DNA of 64,000 bases, taken from Acidobacteriota bacterium. Lineage in GTDB: Bacteria > Acidobacteriota > Terriglobia > Terriglobales > Acidobacteriaceae. Positions 36,001-47,409 of the stretch are shown one piece after another. Below the pieces are notes generated by a model. The model did no database searches. It saw nothing but the letters and a program-made list of their open reading frames with translations, and was not told the DNA's origin. A program made the position numbers and the translations under genes. The stretch spans positions 434,001-498,000 of the forward strand of contig JAJZBZ010000002.1 of assembly GCA_021846275.1 (NCBI GenBank). Direction: 5' to 3'. Each line of letters begins with the position of its first letter. Position 1 is the first letter of the stretch.

Positions 36001-36505
36001 ACACATTGCCGCTGGCGTCGACCGCGACGCCGTAGGGGGCGCTGAATCCGGTGCCAACGGAGATGACGGTGGAGGTGGCATTGACGGTGCCTGCCGCTGC
36101 GCCGCCGGTTCCGGCCAGTATCTCCTTGATGGCGTTGTTGCCGTGGTCGGCGACGAAAACGTTTCCGTTGGCATCGACTGCGGCGGCTGCGGGAAAATCG
36201 AATCCGCTGCCGATGGAGACGACGGTGGAGGTCGATTCGATGACACCTGCTGGCGCGCCGCTGGTTCCCGCCAGAATTTCGTATACCTGTTGGCCGTTTG
36301 TGCAGACAAAGATATTGCCCTTGCTGTCAGCGGTTACGCCCCACGGTCCGCTGATATTGCCGCTTGCCAGTACGTTGACGCCGGAGTAGACGGCGGACTG
36401 AGCGCGAGTGAGCGGACTGAGGCCGAGCGGGCTGAGCGTGGTGGCGAGTGCGGCAACAAGGGCGACAGGACCAAGGGCGGAACGCACGCGAGTGAATGAG
36501 ATCAT
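33071..36505 (-). CDS. Large secreted NHL-repeat / Ig-like surface protein
   Basis: About 1144 aa. A signal peptide (LGPVALVAALATTLSPLGLSP region) is followed by twelve NHL repeats of the form FxxPxGVAVDxxGNVFVADxxNNxVKEI, six in residues about 45-320 and six in about 450-730. An ASH/Ig-like domain lies between the blocks and another follows. Then come a Big_3/5-type Ig-like domain (NPTSATAGASVTLTATVKDQ) and a further beta domain, a membrane segment with RFRRRL, and a short tail containing SMTACS. Such proteins are common in Acidobacteria and are thought to bind polymers or partners at the surface. ATG 36505 is preferred over TTG 36526. Confidence 0.85.
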   Translation of the reverse strand: MISFTRVRSALGPVALVAALATTLSPLGLSPLTRAQSAVYSGVNVLASGNISGPWGVTADSKGNIFVCTNGQQVYEILAGTSGAPAGVIESTSTVVSIGSGFDFPAAAAVDANGNVFVADHGNNAIKEILAGTGGAAAGTVNATSTVISVGTGFSAPYGVAVDASGNVYVADYGNNVVKEILAGTGGAAAGTVNSTSTVSVIGSGFILPVSVAVDPADNVFVMDDGDSSAKEIMAGTGGAGAGTVNANSTVNIIGSGFNNAQGLAVDLHDNVFVADTPNNSIREILAGTYSATNSGITLLSGLSSPEGVGVDPFGNLYVADTGQGAVTQVQLPAARFGSLNVGSTTSSLFVPFNFTASTTLSSINVLTAGASGKDYAQAATDTTCNTTTAYAAGDTCVVAVTFTPKFPGQRFGSVVLTANSGPAGTALLAGSGIAPQLTFSTLSSASPTTFIPSATNTFGSGFSRPYDVAVDASGDIFVADQNNNAVKEIVASGGVISASSPIVTVGSGFTGPEGVAVDASGDVFASDGHSNLIREILAGTGGAAPGTVNSTSSVISVGSGFNAPIGIAVDAFGNVFVADTYNNAVKEIVAGTGGAASGTVNSSSTVVSVGSQFNLPNGVAVDAEGDVFVADTGNGAVKEIVAGTGGAPAGTVNSTSTVTVIATGLGSPTFVAIDAAGDLFITSSVNSSVTEVVAVNGQVSSSSPSYSLGSGFAQPVGLALDGSGNVYISDTATNLLYEMTFATPPSLTFPATSVGATSLAQTVQIANNGNAALDMETPTASGTYNPTIPAGFTYASGSTCTQVGSTMSPFALASDATCTLQIAFAPTTAGTVTGSAVLTDNALNAAAPNFTTQSIPLSGTATAPVVLSTTTTLSANPTSATAGASVTLTATVKDQNSNPVTSGTVTFNSGSTTLGTGTLNSSGQATYTTTTLPVGSDSVTATFAATTTDAASTSSPITVTITAAAAQNFTLSAASTSLSTTYGQSATTTLKLVSTGGFTGAVNLACSGLAPGYSCAFNPSAPTLTANGTQTSTLTVEVPAAAAVRPSRTSASSFLPADSTGRLAALLAMLGLMLAAIRFRRRLSLAALRGLLVLALLLAGIGSMTACSTNPLGITSPNNIQNFTVTASSGSISQTVSIKLTVQ

Positions 36506-36703
36506 CGGTGACAGTCTCCGAGGCAAAGTTAGAGCGCGGTCGAGCTGCGCCGAATGAAGATATGCGGCTGTCCAGATAGGATTCCGCCTGTTTGGAAAAT
36601 GCGAGACAAGCGGATTCTATATTGGGGGTGAGATGTTGTGAAGCGGAAAAAATATTGAGCAGCGGGATCGATGGCGATGGCTGGAGATGTGGTGCGGGGT
36701 GGT

Positions 36704-38884
36704 TTACGAATTCTCCTGCTCAATCGCAAACAGCGGCGTCGTTCGCACTTCCTCCGTCACGCGATCCAGCAACTGGCGAATCTCGCTTACCAGCGGCACC
36801 ACTCCGCCACGCGCTTTTGCTTCCGTCGTCGCCTCCGTCCGAATCCATCCCGGCCACGCGAATTCCTGGTTCAGTCCAACGCTCTCCCGCTCGCCCGTCT
36901 GCTCCATTGTCTCCACCGCGCGCATCCGCGAAGCGCGATACTGGCCGTCCAGATACGCTGCCAGCGCCTCCAGCCGTCGCGCGCACAGCTTGTCAAAGCC
37001 GCTCACCCGCGCGCTGTCCTCCGCGCTCAGCGTCTCGGCGGTTGAAAACGCCGTGTACTGCAACAGCGCAAGCTCCAGCAGAAAATACGTCCGCAGCATC
37101 GCCTGCCAGCGCCGAACATGATCGCGCGCAGCCATGTGCTGCGGGCGCGCCGCGCCAATCTCAAACGGAATCGCGTCGGCCTGCGCATTCACTGTCGAGA
37201 AGTTGTTGGAGATGGCCGTGCGCAGCCGCCGCACCCGCGCAATCGACTGCTCAGTCGGATGATCCAGAGCCATGGTGCTGAACTGCGCCAGCAGCTTCAG
37301 ATTCGCCAGAAACGTCTCGATCATCGCCTCCGTCGCCGTCTGCGGATGCAGCCGCTCAAAGACCAGCCACATCATCGAAACGCCCAGCAGCACGCCCAGC
37401 GCGCGATCCCGCGCAATTGCAAGCGAAAGCTGAATGTGAAACTCATTCACGTTGATCAGATAAAACGCCAGCGCAATCTGCAACCCGCAGTAGGAAAGCC
37501 GCGCGCTCGCCGTTCCAATCCATGCCGCAATCGCCGAAACCACCACAAACAGCACTGTGAATCCGGCAATGCTGTCCAGCCACGGCAACACCAGGATCTG
37601 CGCACCCATGCCGAAGGCAAATCCGCCAATCACCGCGCCCGCCAGTCGCAGCACCTGCTTCTGCCGCGAAGCGCCGATATTCGACAGCGCCGTCAACACG
37701 CACGTCGTCACCGATGTCGCCAGCCCCGGCCACGCAAGCGTCACATAAAGCACATAGCAGATCATCCCCGCCAGGCAGCCGCCCAGCGCATAGCGCAGAT
37801 GCTGCGGATTGGTGAACGCGTCGCGCACAAAGATTCTGCTCTCGGGCACGGCGCGCTCCGTGAACGCGTCATAAGCCTCCAGCGATTCCGACCCGGCGAG
37901 CACGCGCGGAATCAGCGAAAACATGCCCTCCATCTCGCGCAGCAGCGGCAGTGTTGCTCCGGTTGGCGTCCACTCCGGAGCAAGGCCGCCGACTGCAATC
38001 TGTTCGCGCGTGGCCGCAGTCTGCTCGGCGATCTTTCGCGCCGCCGCGCGATCCGTCTCGCTCAGTTGCTTTGTCGTCTGCTCCAGCGCGGCGGCATAGT
38101 CCACGCCGCGGCCCACCAGCGAAACCACGGCGTTCATCTGCGCTCGATGCGTTGGCGTAGTATTCGCGCGCGCCGCCATCCGTCGCAGTCCGCCCATGCC
38201 AATCATCGCCGCCTGCGTCAGCCTTCGCCGCAGCGCAGGCGCAACAGCCGCCTCCGACGCCAGACAGTCGAGCAGTTCCTCGATCAGCCGCAGGCGGTCG
38301 CAGAGTCCGCGCACCAACTCATCCTGCTTGACGATGGCGTGGAAGACGACCTCGACAACAATCGTCACACCCGCTCCAATCGCGGGCGAAACAATCTGCC
38401 ACAGCGTCAGCTCCACGTTGTGCGCCGCCGGACCGGGCAGATACCAGATCGCCAGCGCCGAGGTCGCCATCAGCCCAATCGCGCTCGCGATGCTGTAGTT
38501 GTCCAGCGTGCGAATGAGGAAAAAGATCAGAAAAATGCTCGCCGCTTCCCACAGAAAATGCGTCATCGGCGTTGAACCAAACATGCGCGCGCCCACCGGC
38601 ACAAACAGCGCGCACAGCCCAAACGCAATCATCACATTGCGCGCCGAGCGAGCCGTCGAGAGCAGATTGTCGCGCGCAATCAGAAAGGCGTAAAGCGGTC
38701 CGGTCGCACCATTCGGAATCCGGAAGGTCATCACCAGAATCATGGTCAGCGTGGCCGAGATCACCATCCGCGCCACCAGCAGTCCGCGCCCCGGATACGG
38801 CGCCAGCTCGCTGCGCAGAAAATCCACAAACCATGCCGTAAAGCTGCGCGTATCCGTTCGCCCGCGTGCGGCCTCGGCGCTCAT
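36704..38884 (-). CDS. FUSC-family (AaeB/MdtO-like) inner-membrane efflux protein
   Basis: A 726-aa protein with two blocks of hydrophobic segments (about 35-190 and 375-520) separated and followed by soluble helical regions, the fusaric-acid-resistance layout. The second block holds ALGGCLAGMICYVLYVTLAW and LRLAGAVIGGFAFGMGAQILV. These proteins act with a periplasmic adaptor and TolC to expel aromatic acids or similar compounds. It starts six bases after the adaptor gene. The last gene of the operon. Confidence 0.88.
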   Translation of the reverse strand: MSAEAARGRTDTRSFTAWFVDFLRSELAPYPGRGLLVARMVISATLTMILVMTFRIPNGATGPLYAFLIARDNLLSTARSARNVMIAFGLCALFVPVGARMFGSTPMTHFLWEAASIFLIFFLIRTLDNYSIASAIGLMATSALAIWYLPGPAAHNVELTLWQIVSPAIGAGVTIVVEVVFHAIVKQDELVRGLCDRLRLIEELLDCLASEAAVAPALRRRLTQAAMIGMGGLRRMAARANTTPTHRAQMNAVVSLVGRGVDYAAALEQTTKQLSETDRAAARKIAEQTAATREQIAVGGLAPEWTPTGATLPLLREMEGMFSLIPRVLAGSESLEAYDAFTERAVPESRIFVRDAFTNPQHLRYALGGCLAGMICYVLYVTLAWPGLATSVTTCVLTALSNIGASRQKQVLRLAGAVIGGFAFGMGAQILVLPWLDSIAGFTVLFVVVSAIAAWIGTASARLSYCGLQIALAFYLINVNEFHIQLSLAIARDRALGVLLGVSMMWLVFERLHPQTATEAMIETFLANLKLLAQFSTMALDHPTEQSIARVRRLRTAISNNFSTVNAQADAIPFEIGAARPQHMAARDHVRRWQAMLRTYFLLELALLQYTAFSTAETLSAEDSARVSGFDKLCARRLEALAAYLDGQYRASRMRAVETMEQTGERESVGLNQEFAWPGWIRTEATTEAKARGGVVPLVSEIRQLLDRVTEEVRTTPLFAIEQENS

Positions 38885-38890
38885 CGTCGC

Positions 38891-40111
38891 CTACAGCAAT
38901 CCGGGGTGGCCATCGATGACGACCACCGCGGATTCTCCCAGGCGAAAACTCTGCTGCGGCCCATCCACAATGCGAATCCGCACCGGATAACGCGACGCCA
39001 GACGCACCCAGTTCAGCGTGCGCTGCACATCCGGCAATCCCTTGGTCAGCCGCCCGATCAGGTCCGCATCCGGCGTCACGCCAAACCCCGTGCTGTCCAC
39101 CACTCCGTGCAGATGCAGATTCGGATGCGACATCAGGAAAATATCCGCCTTCATGCCCGGCTGGATGTGGCGAAGCTGTGTCTCGCGAAAGTTTGCCAGC
39201 ACCCACCACGTCCGCGTATCGATCAGCGTGAAAATCTCCTGCCCGGCGTGCGCGTAAGCGCCCTCCGAGATCGTCAGATTGGTCACGCGTCCGTCAAACG
39301 GCGCAACCAGACGGCAGTTCTCCAGGTTGTATTCCGCCGTCTCAATCGCCGACTGCCGCCCGCCGCGCTCGGCCACCAGCGGCTCCAGCGTCAACACGGA
39401 GTGCTGCGCCTGCTTCACCTGCTCCCGGCTCTGCTCCAGCCGCGCCTCGGCCTGCGTCTGCTGCGCCATCGCGGAGGTAAGGGCCGCGCGGGCCAGTGTC
39501 TGCTGCGCCGCAGCCTCGGCCAGCGCCTGCTCCCGCGCCGCCGCCAGTGTGCGCGCCCGGTCCACCTGATCCACCGTCACAAACTGCTTCGCCAGCAGCG
39601 GCTCCAGACGATCCCGATTATGTACCGCGTAATCCCGTTCCGCCCGCGCGCGATCCACCGCTGCCTTTGCACCGGCCACCGCCGCCTGCTCCTGCGCCAC
39701 GGCCGCGCGAGCGTGATCCACAGCCGCCACTGCGCTCTTCACGCCCGCGTCCGCCACGCTCACCGCGCTCGACTGCGAAGCGATCCGCCGCTGCTCGTCC
39801 ACAATGCTGCCCTCCAGCGACGCCTGCTCCGAGCGCGCCTGTCCCAGCGCATACGCATACGGACGCTCGTCGATATCCAGCATCATCTGGCCCTGCTTCA
39901 CAAATTGGTTGTCGGCCACCGTAATCTTCATCACCGGCCCGCTCACCACCGGGGCCATCCCGATGAAGTTGGCAAAGACCTCGGCGTCGTCCGTGCGCGG
40001 ATTTTCCACCATCTGCTGCAACGCGAGCAGTCCCGTGATCGCCGCGCTGACAATCGCCGCCACGCTGATCCCGCGCCCCAGCCTGCGTCGTGTCTCCGCC
40101 GTCATCTCCAT
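38891..40111 (-). CDS. HlyD/EmrA-type periplasmic adaptor (MdtN/AaeA-like)
   Basis: A 406-aa membrane-fusion protein: one membrane segment (about 14-32), a lipoyl half (VVSGPVMKITVADNQFVKQG), a long alpha-helical hairpin rich in Ala, Gln and Glu (about 85-235), the second lipoyl half (NCRLVAPFDGRVTNLTISEGAYAHAGQ) and a beta-barrel. It links the FUSC protein to the TolC-type channel. GAGGGG lies six bases before the ATG; ten bases separate it from the YtcA-like gene. Confidence 0.92.
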   Translation of the reverse strand: MEMTAETRRRLGRGISVAAIVSAAITGLLALQQMVENPRTDDAEVFANFIGMAPVVSGPVMKITVADNQFVKQGQMMLDIDERPYAYALGQARSEQASLEGSIVDEQRRIASQSSAVSVADAGVKSAVAAVDHARAAVAQEQAAVAGAKAAVDRARAERDYAVHNRDRLEPLLAKQFVTVDQVDRARTLAAAREQALAEAAAQQTLARAALTSAMAQQTQAEARLEQSREQVKQAQHSVLTLEPLVAERGGRQSAIETAEYNLENCRLVAPFDGRVTNLTISEGAYAHAGQEIFTLIDTRTWWVLANFRETQLRHIQPGMKADIFLMSHPNLHLHGVVDSTGFGVTPDADLIGRLTKGLPDVQRTLNWVRLASRYPVRIRIVDGPQQSFRLGESAVVVIDGHPGLL

Positions 40112-40121
40112 CGCTTACCCC

Positions 40122-40421
40122 TCATCGAAACAGCAACAGCCACAGCGCGCAGGCAAAGAACAGCGCCAGGCACGGATACACCACAATTGAGGCCACAATC
40201 TCGCGATCCATCCCAACTCGCTTCAGCCCCGCGTAGCTCAGCCCGCTCAGGGCCACGCCCGCGCCCATGCACAGCAGCCACGCTGGAAAATACGAGCCAA
40301 GCACATTGAATTCCGGAGCATGATCGCAGCCCGCCAGCATCACGAACAGCGGCAACAGCCCCGCGCCGCACATCACGGACAGCCCCCTTTGCCATTGCTT
40401 CTTCGCCAGTTGTCCCTTCAT
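40122..40421 (-). CDS. YtcA-like small membrane lipoprotein
   Basis: A 99-aa protein with a lipobox (LFVMLAGC at about residue 32), then DHAPEFNVLGSYFPAWLLCMGAGVAL and a second membrane segment (IVVYPCLALFFACALWLLLF). This matches the small YtcA family found with mdtNOP-type efflux genes in E. coli; its exact role is unknown. Its ATG overlaps the stop of the TolC-like gene (ATGA). Confidence 0.8.
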   Translation of the reverse strand: MKGQLAKKQWQRGLSVMCGAGLLPLFVMLAGCDHAPEFNVLGSYFPAWLLCMGAGVALSGLSYAGLKRVGMDREIVASIVVYPCLALFFACALWLLLFR

Positions 40422-41893
40422 GGCGTCGTCCTCGCATTCGCCGCAGCCATCAGGTCGCCGGTCTGGAAAGCCAGATTCGCCACCTGCAACAAAACCTGCG
40501 TCCGTGCCGTCACATCCTCGGCCTCTGCCTGCGCCAGCGCCTTCTGCGCCGCAATCACATCCAGAATATTCCGCACGCCGTCATTGTAGGACTCGCGCGC
40601 AGCCGCATACGATTCATCGCTCGCCGTCACCAGCGCCCCGGCCGCCGCTCGCTGCCGCAGCGCCGTCTCCGCATCCGCATACGCATTCCACACGTCATCT
40701 GAAATCCGGTCCCTCAGCGCGTCCACCCGCGCCTCGGTCGCCGCTTTGTCCGCGCGCGCCTCGGCCAGCTCATGCTCGCGCCGACCGCCGTCAAAGAGCG
40801 TCCAGCGAAGCTCCAGCGCCGCGTCCCACGTCTCGCCTCCGGCATAGGCCGGCGGCAACATATCCTGCTGCCCATACTGGCGCGTCTCGCCTGCGTCGCC
40901 GCTCAGCCGCAGCGTTGGCAGCAACGTCGAGCGCTCGCGTCCGATTGCCGCGTCCGCAGCCTTCATCCGCGCCAGCAGCGCCTTCAGATCCGGCCGCTCG
41001 CCGAGCGCCCGCTCTGTCTCTTCGCGTACCGTCTCGGCCAGCTTCGTCGGCACCGCCAGCGTATCCACATCCGCCACGCGCAGAGCCGTCTCCGGCGGCA
41101 GCTCCATCGCCGTCGCCAGCGCGCCGCGCGCAATCGCCTCGCGGCCCACGGCCGCCTGCACGTCATACTCCGCCTGCGCCCGCGCCGCCTGCGCCTCCAA
41201 CTGATCCGGCTTCGTCGCCAGCCCGTGCTCCAGCCGCGCACTCGCATCCGCTTCATCGGCCTGCGCATTCTTCAGGCTCACCTCCGCCGCCGCGCGCAGA
41301 CTCGACGCGTTCAGCAGCCGATAGTACGCCTGCATCACGCGGAAGATCACCCTCCGGTGCGCATCGTTGAAGTTCAGGTCCGCCGCCAGCAGATTCCACT
41401 TCGCCTCGTTGATCGCTTCCTCGCGCCCGCCAAAATCCAGAATCAGATACTCGGCATGCAGCTCGGGCGCAAAGTTCCCATACGTCTGCCGATAGAACTG
41501 CGAGTTCAGCAGCACGCGCACCCGCGCCGTGCTGGCCACGGCCAGCGCCGCCAGCGTCGGATACCACTCCGAGCGCGCAATCCCCAGCTTCGCCGCGCTC
41601 GCCCGCGCCTCGTCCCACGCCAGCCGCGTCTCCGGATTCCGCTCCTCAGCCAGATTGATCAGCTCCGGCAGCGTACATGCCTCCGCACAGGCCGCATGCA
41701 AATCCACCGCCGCCACCGGCCCCGCCGCTGTGTGCAGCTTCGCTTCCATCCGGTCGTGCCACGCGCTCTGCGGCGTCGCCGGCGCGCTCTGCGCCATGGC
41801 ACTGACCGTTGCAACGCAGCAAACCGCCGAGCCGACCATCGCCGTCAGCACCACCCTCAGCGCTCGCCTGCCCTGTCTCGCGCCCTTGCCCAT
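40418..41893 (-). CDS. TolC-family outer-membrane efflux channel (MdtP-like)
   Basis: A 491-aa protein: signal peptide (VVLTAMVGSAVCCVATVSAMAQ), then two repeats of the TolC hairpin. Typical blocks are LPELINLAEERNPETRLAWDEARA, YLILDFGGREEAINEAKWNLLAADL and LRWTLFDGGRREHELAEARADKAA. It gives the outer-membrane duct for the adaptor and FUSC pump encoded just downstream. GGAG lies five bases before the ATG. It heads the four-gene operon. Confidence 0.9.
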   Translation of the reverse strand: MGKGARQGRRALRVVLTAMVGSAVCCVATVSAMAQSAPATPQSAWHDRMEAKLHTAAGPVAAVDLHAACAEACTLPELINLAEERNPETRLAWDEARASAAKLGIARSEWYPTLAALAVASTARVRVLLNSQFYRQTYGNFAPELHAEYLILDFGGREEAINEAKWNLLAADLNFNDAHRRVIFRVMQAYYRLLNASSLRAAAEVSLKNAQADEADASARLEHGLATKPDQLEAQAARAQAEYDVQAAVGREAIARGALATAMELPPETALRVADVDTLAVPTKLAETVREETERALGERPDLKALLARMKAADAAIGRERSTLLPTLRLSGDAGETRQYGQQDMLPPAYAGGETWDAALELRWTLFDGGRREHELAEARADKAATEARVDALRDRISDDVWNAYADAETALRQRAAAGALVTASDESYAAARESYNDGVRNILDVIAAQKALAQAEAEDVTARTQVLLQVANLAFQTGDLMAAANARTTP

Positions 41894-42224
41894 CCTGTCT
41901 CCGTCGCCTGCGCAGTTCCATCCCTCCCGCGCGCATCCTCGCCAGTCAGGAAGAGTGGAAGTCTATGCTTCCATTGTATGCAGCCCGCGCCAACGGCATC
42001 CGCGCCATTCCACGCCACGCCCAAACTCCGGGACAACACCCGCAGCACGCAAACAGAAAAATCCTGCGCTGAAAAGAATCCTCGACAATCGCCTGAAAGA
42101 TCGCAGGCTCCAGCCAATCAAAATTCTCCAGTTTCATCCAGGCAAGTCGATCTTGATGAGATACGAATTTGAAAGCAGCAGCCGTTTGTGTCGGTCGGGA
42201 TTCCGTGCTTAAATTAAGCAGTGG
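41894..42224. other. Divergent promoter region between the efflux and thiamine operons
   Basis: About 330 bases with no gene. A 13-base palindrome GCTTAAATTAAGC lies at 42207-42219 directly before the riboswitch; its TAAATT could act as a -10 with TTGTGT 18 bases upstream, but this is weak. Confidence 0.45.
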
Positions 42225-42300
42225 ACCAGGGGTGCTCTGCGAATGCAGGGCTGAGAAATACCCTTAGAACCCGATCCGGATAGTGCCGGCGTGGGAAGGT
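42225..42300 (+). ncRNA. TPP riboswitch (THI box)
   Basis: The aptamer core is clear: GGGGTGC, GCTGAGAAATACCC, GAACCCGATCCGGATA and TGCCGGCGTGGGAA appear in order with the spacing of E. coli thiC-type THI boxes. It binds thiamine pyrophosphate and should repress the thiC operon when thiamine is plentiful. Confidence 0.96.
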
Positions 42301-42310
42301 TTCAGCATAG

Positions 42311-45299
<2,989 letters not shown>

Positions 45300-45309
<10 letters not shown>

Positions 45310-45497
45310 ATGTGAATGGCGCTGCGGTCCCGATGCCAGAGCCGCCAACTCTGCAAAATCTTTTATGCGCACTGCAACCGCCGACACCTTATGCCGTTGC
45401 GCGTAACGACGAGTTCGTTCCGTCCTCGGCTTATGAACGGTGCAAACTGGCGGACGGTGATCGCATCGATATTCTGCATCCGTTCGCCGGAGGATAG
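45300..45497 (+). CDS. thiS: Sulfur-carrier protein ThiS
   Basis: A 65-aa ubiquitin-fold carrier ending in the essential GlyGly (DILHPFAGG), which is thiocarboxylated to give sulfur for the thiazole. [20 protein letters not shown] is the N-terminal beta-grasp. ATG 45300 lies seven bases after AGAGG and inside the end of thiO. The adenylating partner (ThiF/MoeB) is not encoded in this operon. Confidence 0.95.
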
Positions 45498-45502
45498 CTG
45501 TC

Positions 45503-46318
45503 ATGCAGGACAACCTCACGCTCTATGACAGGTCGTACACCAGCCGTATTTTGCTGGGAACCGCGCGCTACGAGTCCCCGGCTCTGCTGTTGGAGGCGGT
45601 CAAAGCCGCCAACCCGGCCTTGCTCACAGTTGCGCTCCGCAAGCAGATGCAGGGTGGCGCAGCGGCAGGTCAGTCCTTCTGGAGCATCCTTCAATCAACC
45701 AACCGCCCGATACTCCCCAATACTGCCGGTTGCAACACCGTCAAGGAGGCAGTGAACACCGCCTTGATGGCGCGCGAAGTCTTTGAAACCGATCTCATCA
45801 AGCTGGAGGTTATCGGCGACGATGCGAATCTTCAGCCGGATCCATTTGAACTGGTTGCGGCAGCGACCGACCTGATCAAACGCGGCTTCAAAGTGCTGCC
45901 GTACTGCACGGACGATCTCATCGTCTGTCGTCGGCTTCTCGATGCAGGCTGCGAAGTTCTCATGCCCTGGGCCGCTCCGATTGGAACCGGCCAGGGTCCG
46001 CGCAATCCCAGAGCCTTGCGCGAACTGCGAGAACGCATTCCGGACGTTCCACTGATCGTCGATGCCGGCCTCGGACTTCCCTCCCACGCCTGCCAGGTAA
46101 TGGAATGGGGCTTCGACGGCATCCTCATCAACACAGCCGTATCGCGCGCCGTTGACCCGGTGCGCATGGCCACGGCGTTTGCCGACGCGGTACAGGCTGG
46201 GCACCTCGGCCATCTGGCAGGTCCGATGCCCGTGCAGGAATTTGCCGTACCCAGCACGCCCGATATCGGCAAGCCTTTCTGGGATGAATCGCGTCGCTTC
46301 GCGCAGGGGAAGGCATGA
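45503..46318 (+). CDS. thiG: Thiazole synthase ThiG
   Basis: A 271-aa TIM-barrel enzyme that condenses deoxyxylulose phosphate, iminoglycine and ThiS-thiocarboxylate. [20 protein letters not shown] opens the barrel, [12 protein letters not shown] and [17 protein letters not shown] carry the Schiff-base Lys, and [16 protein letters not shown] plus the phosphate loop [14 protein letters not shown] follow. GGAGG stands eight bases before the ATG, formed partly by the thiS stop region. Overlaps thiE by four bases. Confidence 0.97.
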   Translation: MQDNLTLYDRSYTSRILLGTARYESPALLLEAVKAANPALLTVALRKQMQGGAAAGQSFWSILQSTNRPILPNTAGCNTVKEAVNTALMAREVFETDLIKLEVIGDDANLQPDPFELVAAATDLIKRGFKVLPYCTDDLIVCRRLLDAGCEVLMPWAAPIGTGQGPRNPRALRELRERIPDVPLIVDAGLGLPSHACQVMEWGFDGILINTAVSRAVDPVRMATAFADAVQAGHLGHLAGPMPVQEFAVPSTPDIGKPFWDESRRFAQGKA

Positions 46319-47409
46319 GCGTTTCGGTTCATGTTGACGGTCAACCGGCGGATCACTCTCCGGACTACGCGAACGTGCTTGCTTCGCTCGGCCCGCTTCC
46401 GCAGGAGTCCAATCACCTCTGCGAAATCTGGACGAGGACGCCGCAACGCGAGCCGTCCCCGCATGCTGTCTGGATCAACCCCGATTCTCCTGCAGCCGCT
46501 CGGAACTGGCTGCATCGCGGAGGGACTGCTCTTACCTGTCACATCGATTCTGATCTTTGCACGGACCGCCTGCACAATCACGAGTCGGACATCCGGGTAC
46601 AAAGCCACTCGGAGACACCAATTGCGCCTCATCTGCTTGCCGCATTTCTTGCCCACGATTTTCCGCTGGTTGACGCGCTCATGCTCGCACGAGCTTATCG
46701 TGGCCAGGGATGGCCGTATGATCTCAACCACTACCCGGTCCCGCTCGACGGCCCCGCTTCAGCGAACCCATTTCCGCCGTTCCCGCGCCGCGCTGGACTC
46801 TACGCCGTCGTCCCCGCCAGTGAGTGGGTTCATCGGCTGGCGGATATTCGCGTGCCGGTTGTCCAACTGCGCGACAAACGACCAGACGCCGCGCTGCGCT
46901 CCGCCGCGGTTGAGCAGGCTGTGCGGGCCGTCGCTGGTTCCGGCACTCTGCTCTTCATCAACGACGACTGGTCGGCTGCCATCTGTCATGGCGCCTACGG
47001 TGTGCATCTGGGCCAGGAAGACATTGCGCAGGCAGACCTCGATGCGATCCGCAGTGCCGGTCTTCGCCTCGGCATCTCCACGCACGGAATCTACGAAATC
47101 CTCCGCGCGCACGCATGCAGGCCAAGCTATATCGCGCTGGGAGCGATCTACGCGACAACAACCAAAAGCATGCCCACACTGCCGCAGGGATTGCGCCGAC
47201 TTCGGCACTACGTGCAACTGGTTTCTCCGCATTATCCGCTGGTGGCAATCGGGGGAATTGATCGATCCAGAATTGAAGGCATTTGGGCCACCGGCGTCGA
47301 TTGCGCAGCCGTGCTTCGCGCCATCGTCGACGCTGCCGACTATCGGCAGGCCGCATCGGAACTTCTCGCCACCAGCCCCGCTTTGGTTGGAGCCTCAGAA
47401 TCCTCATGA
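46315..47409 (+). CDS. thiE: Thiamine-phosphate synthase with N-terminal extension
   Basis: A 364-aa protein. Residues about 160-350 are Thi[64 protein letters not shown] and [14 protein letters not shown]; the enzyme joins HMP pyrophosphate to thiazole phosphate. The first 155 residues are not ThiE. Their end ([25 protein letters not shown]) resembles the last helices of the ThiD kinase, as in ThiD-ThiE fusions of some proteobacteria, but the kinase catalytic GTGC-type motif is not visible, so the domain looks degenerate. A complete thiD follows, overlapping by four bases. Confidence 0.88.
   Translation: MSVSVHVDGQPADHSPDYANVLASLGPLPQESNHLCEIWTRTPQREPSPHAVWINPDSPAAARNWLHRGGTALTCHIDSDLCTDRLHNHESDIRVQSHSETPIAPHLLAAFLAHDFPLVDALMLARAYRGQGWPYDLNHYPVPLDGPASANPFPPFPRRAGLYAVVPASEWVHRLADIRVPVVQLRDKRPDAALRSAAVEQAVRAVAGSGTLLFINDDWSAAICHGAYGVHLGQEDIAQADLDAIRSAGLRLGISTHGIYEILRAHACRPSYIALGAIYATTTKSMPTLPQGLRRLRHYVQLVSPHYPLVAIGGIDRSRIEGIWATGVDCAAVLRAIVDAADYRQAASELLATSPALVGASESS

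Noticed and set aside
34667-36499. A 610-aa plus-strand open frame rich in Gly and Asp
   Set aside because: It is exactly antisense to the NHL repeats, its repeats mirror theirs, and it has no domain or ribosome site.
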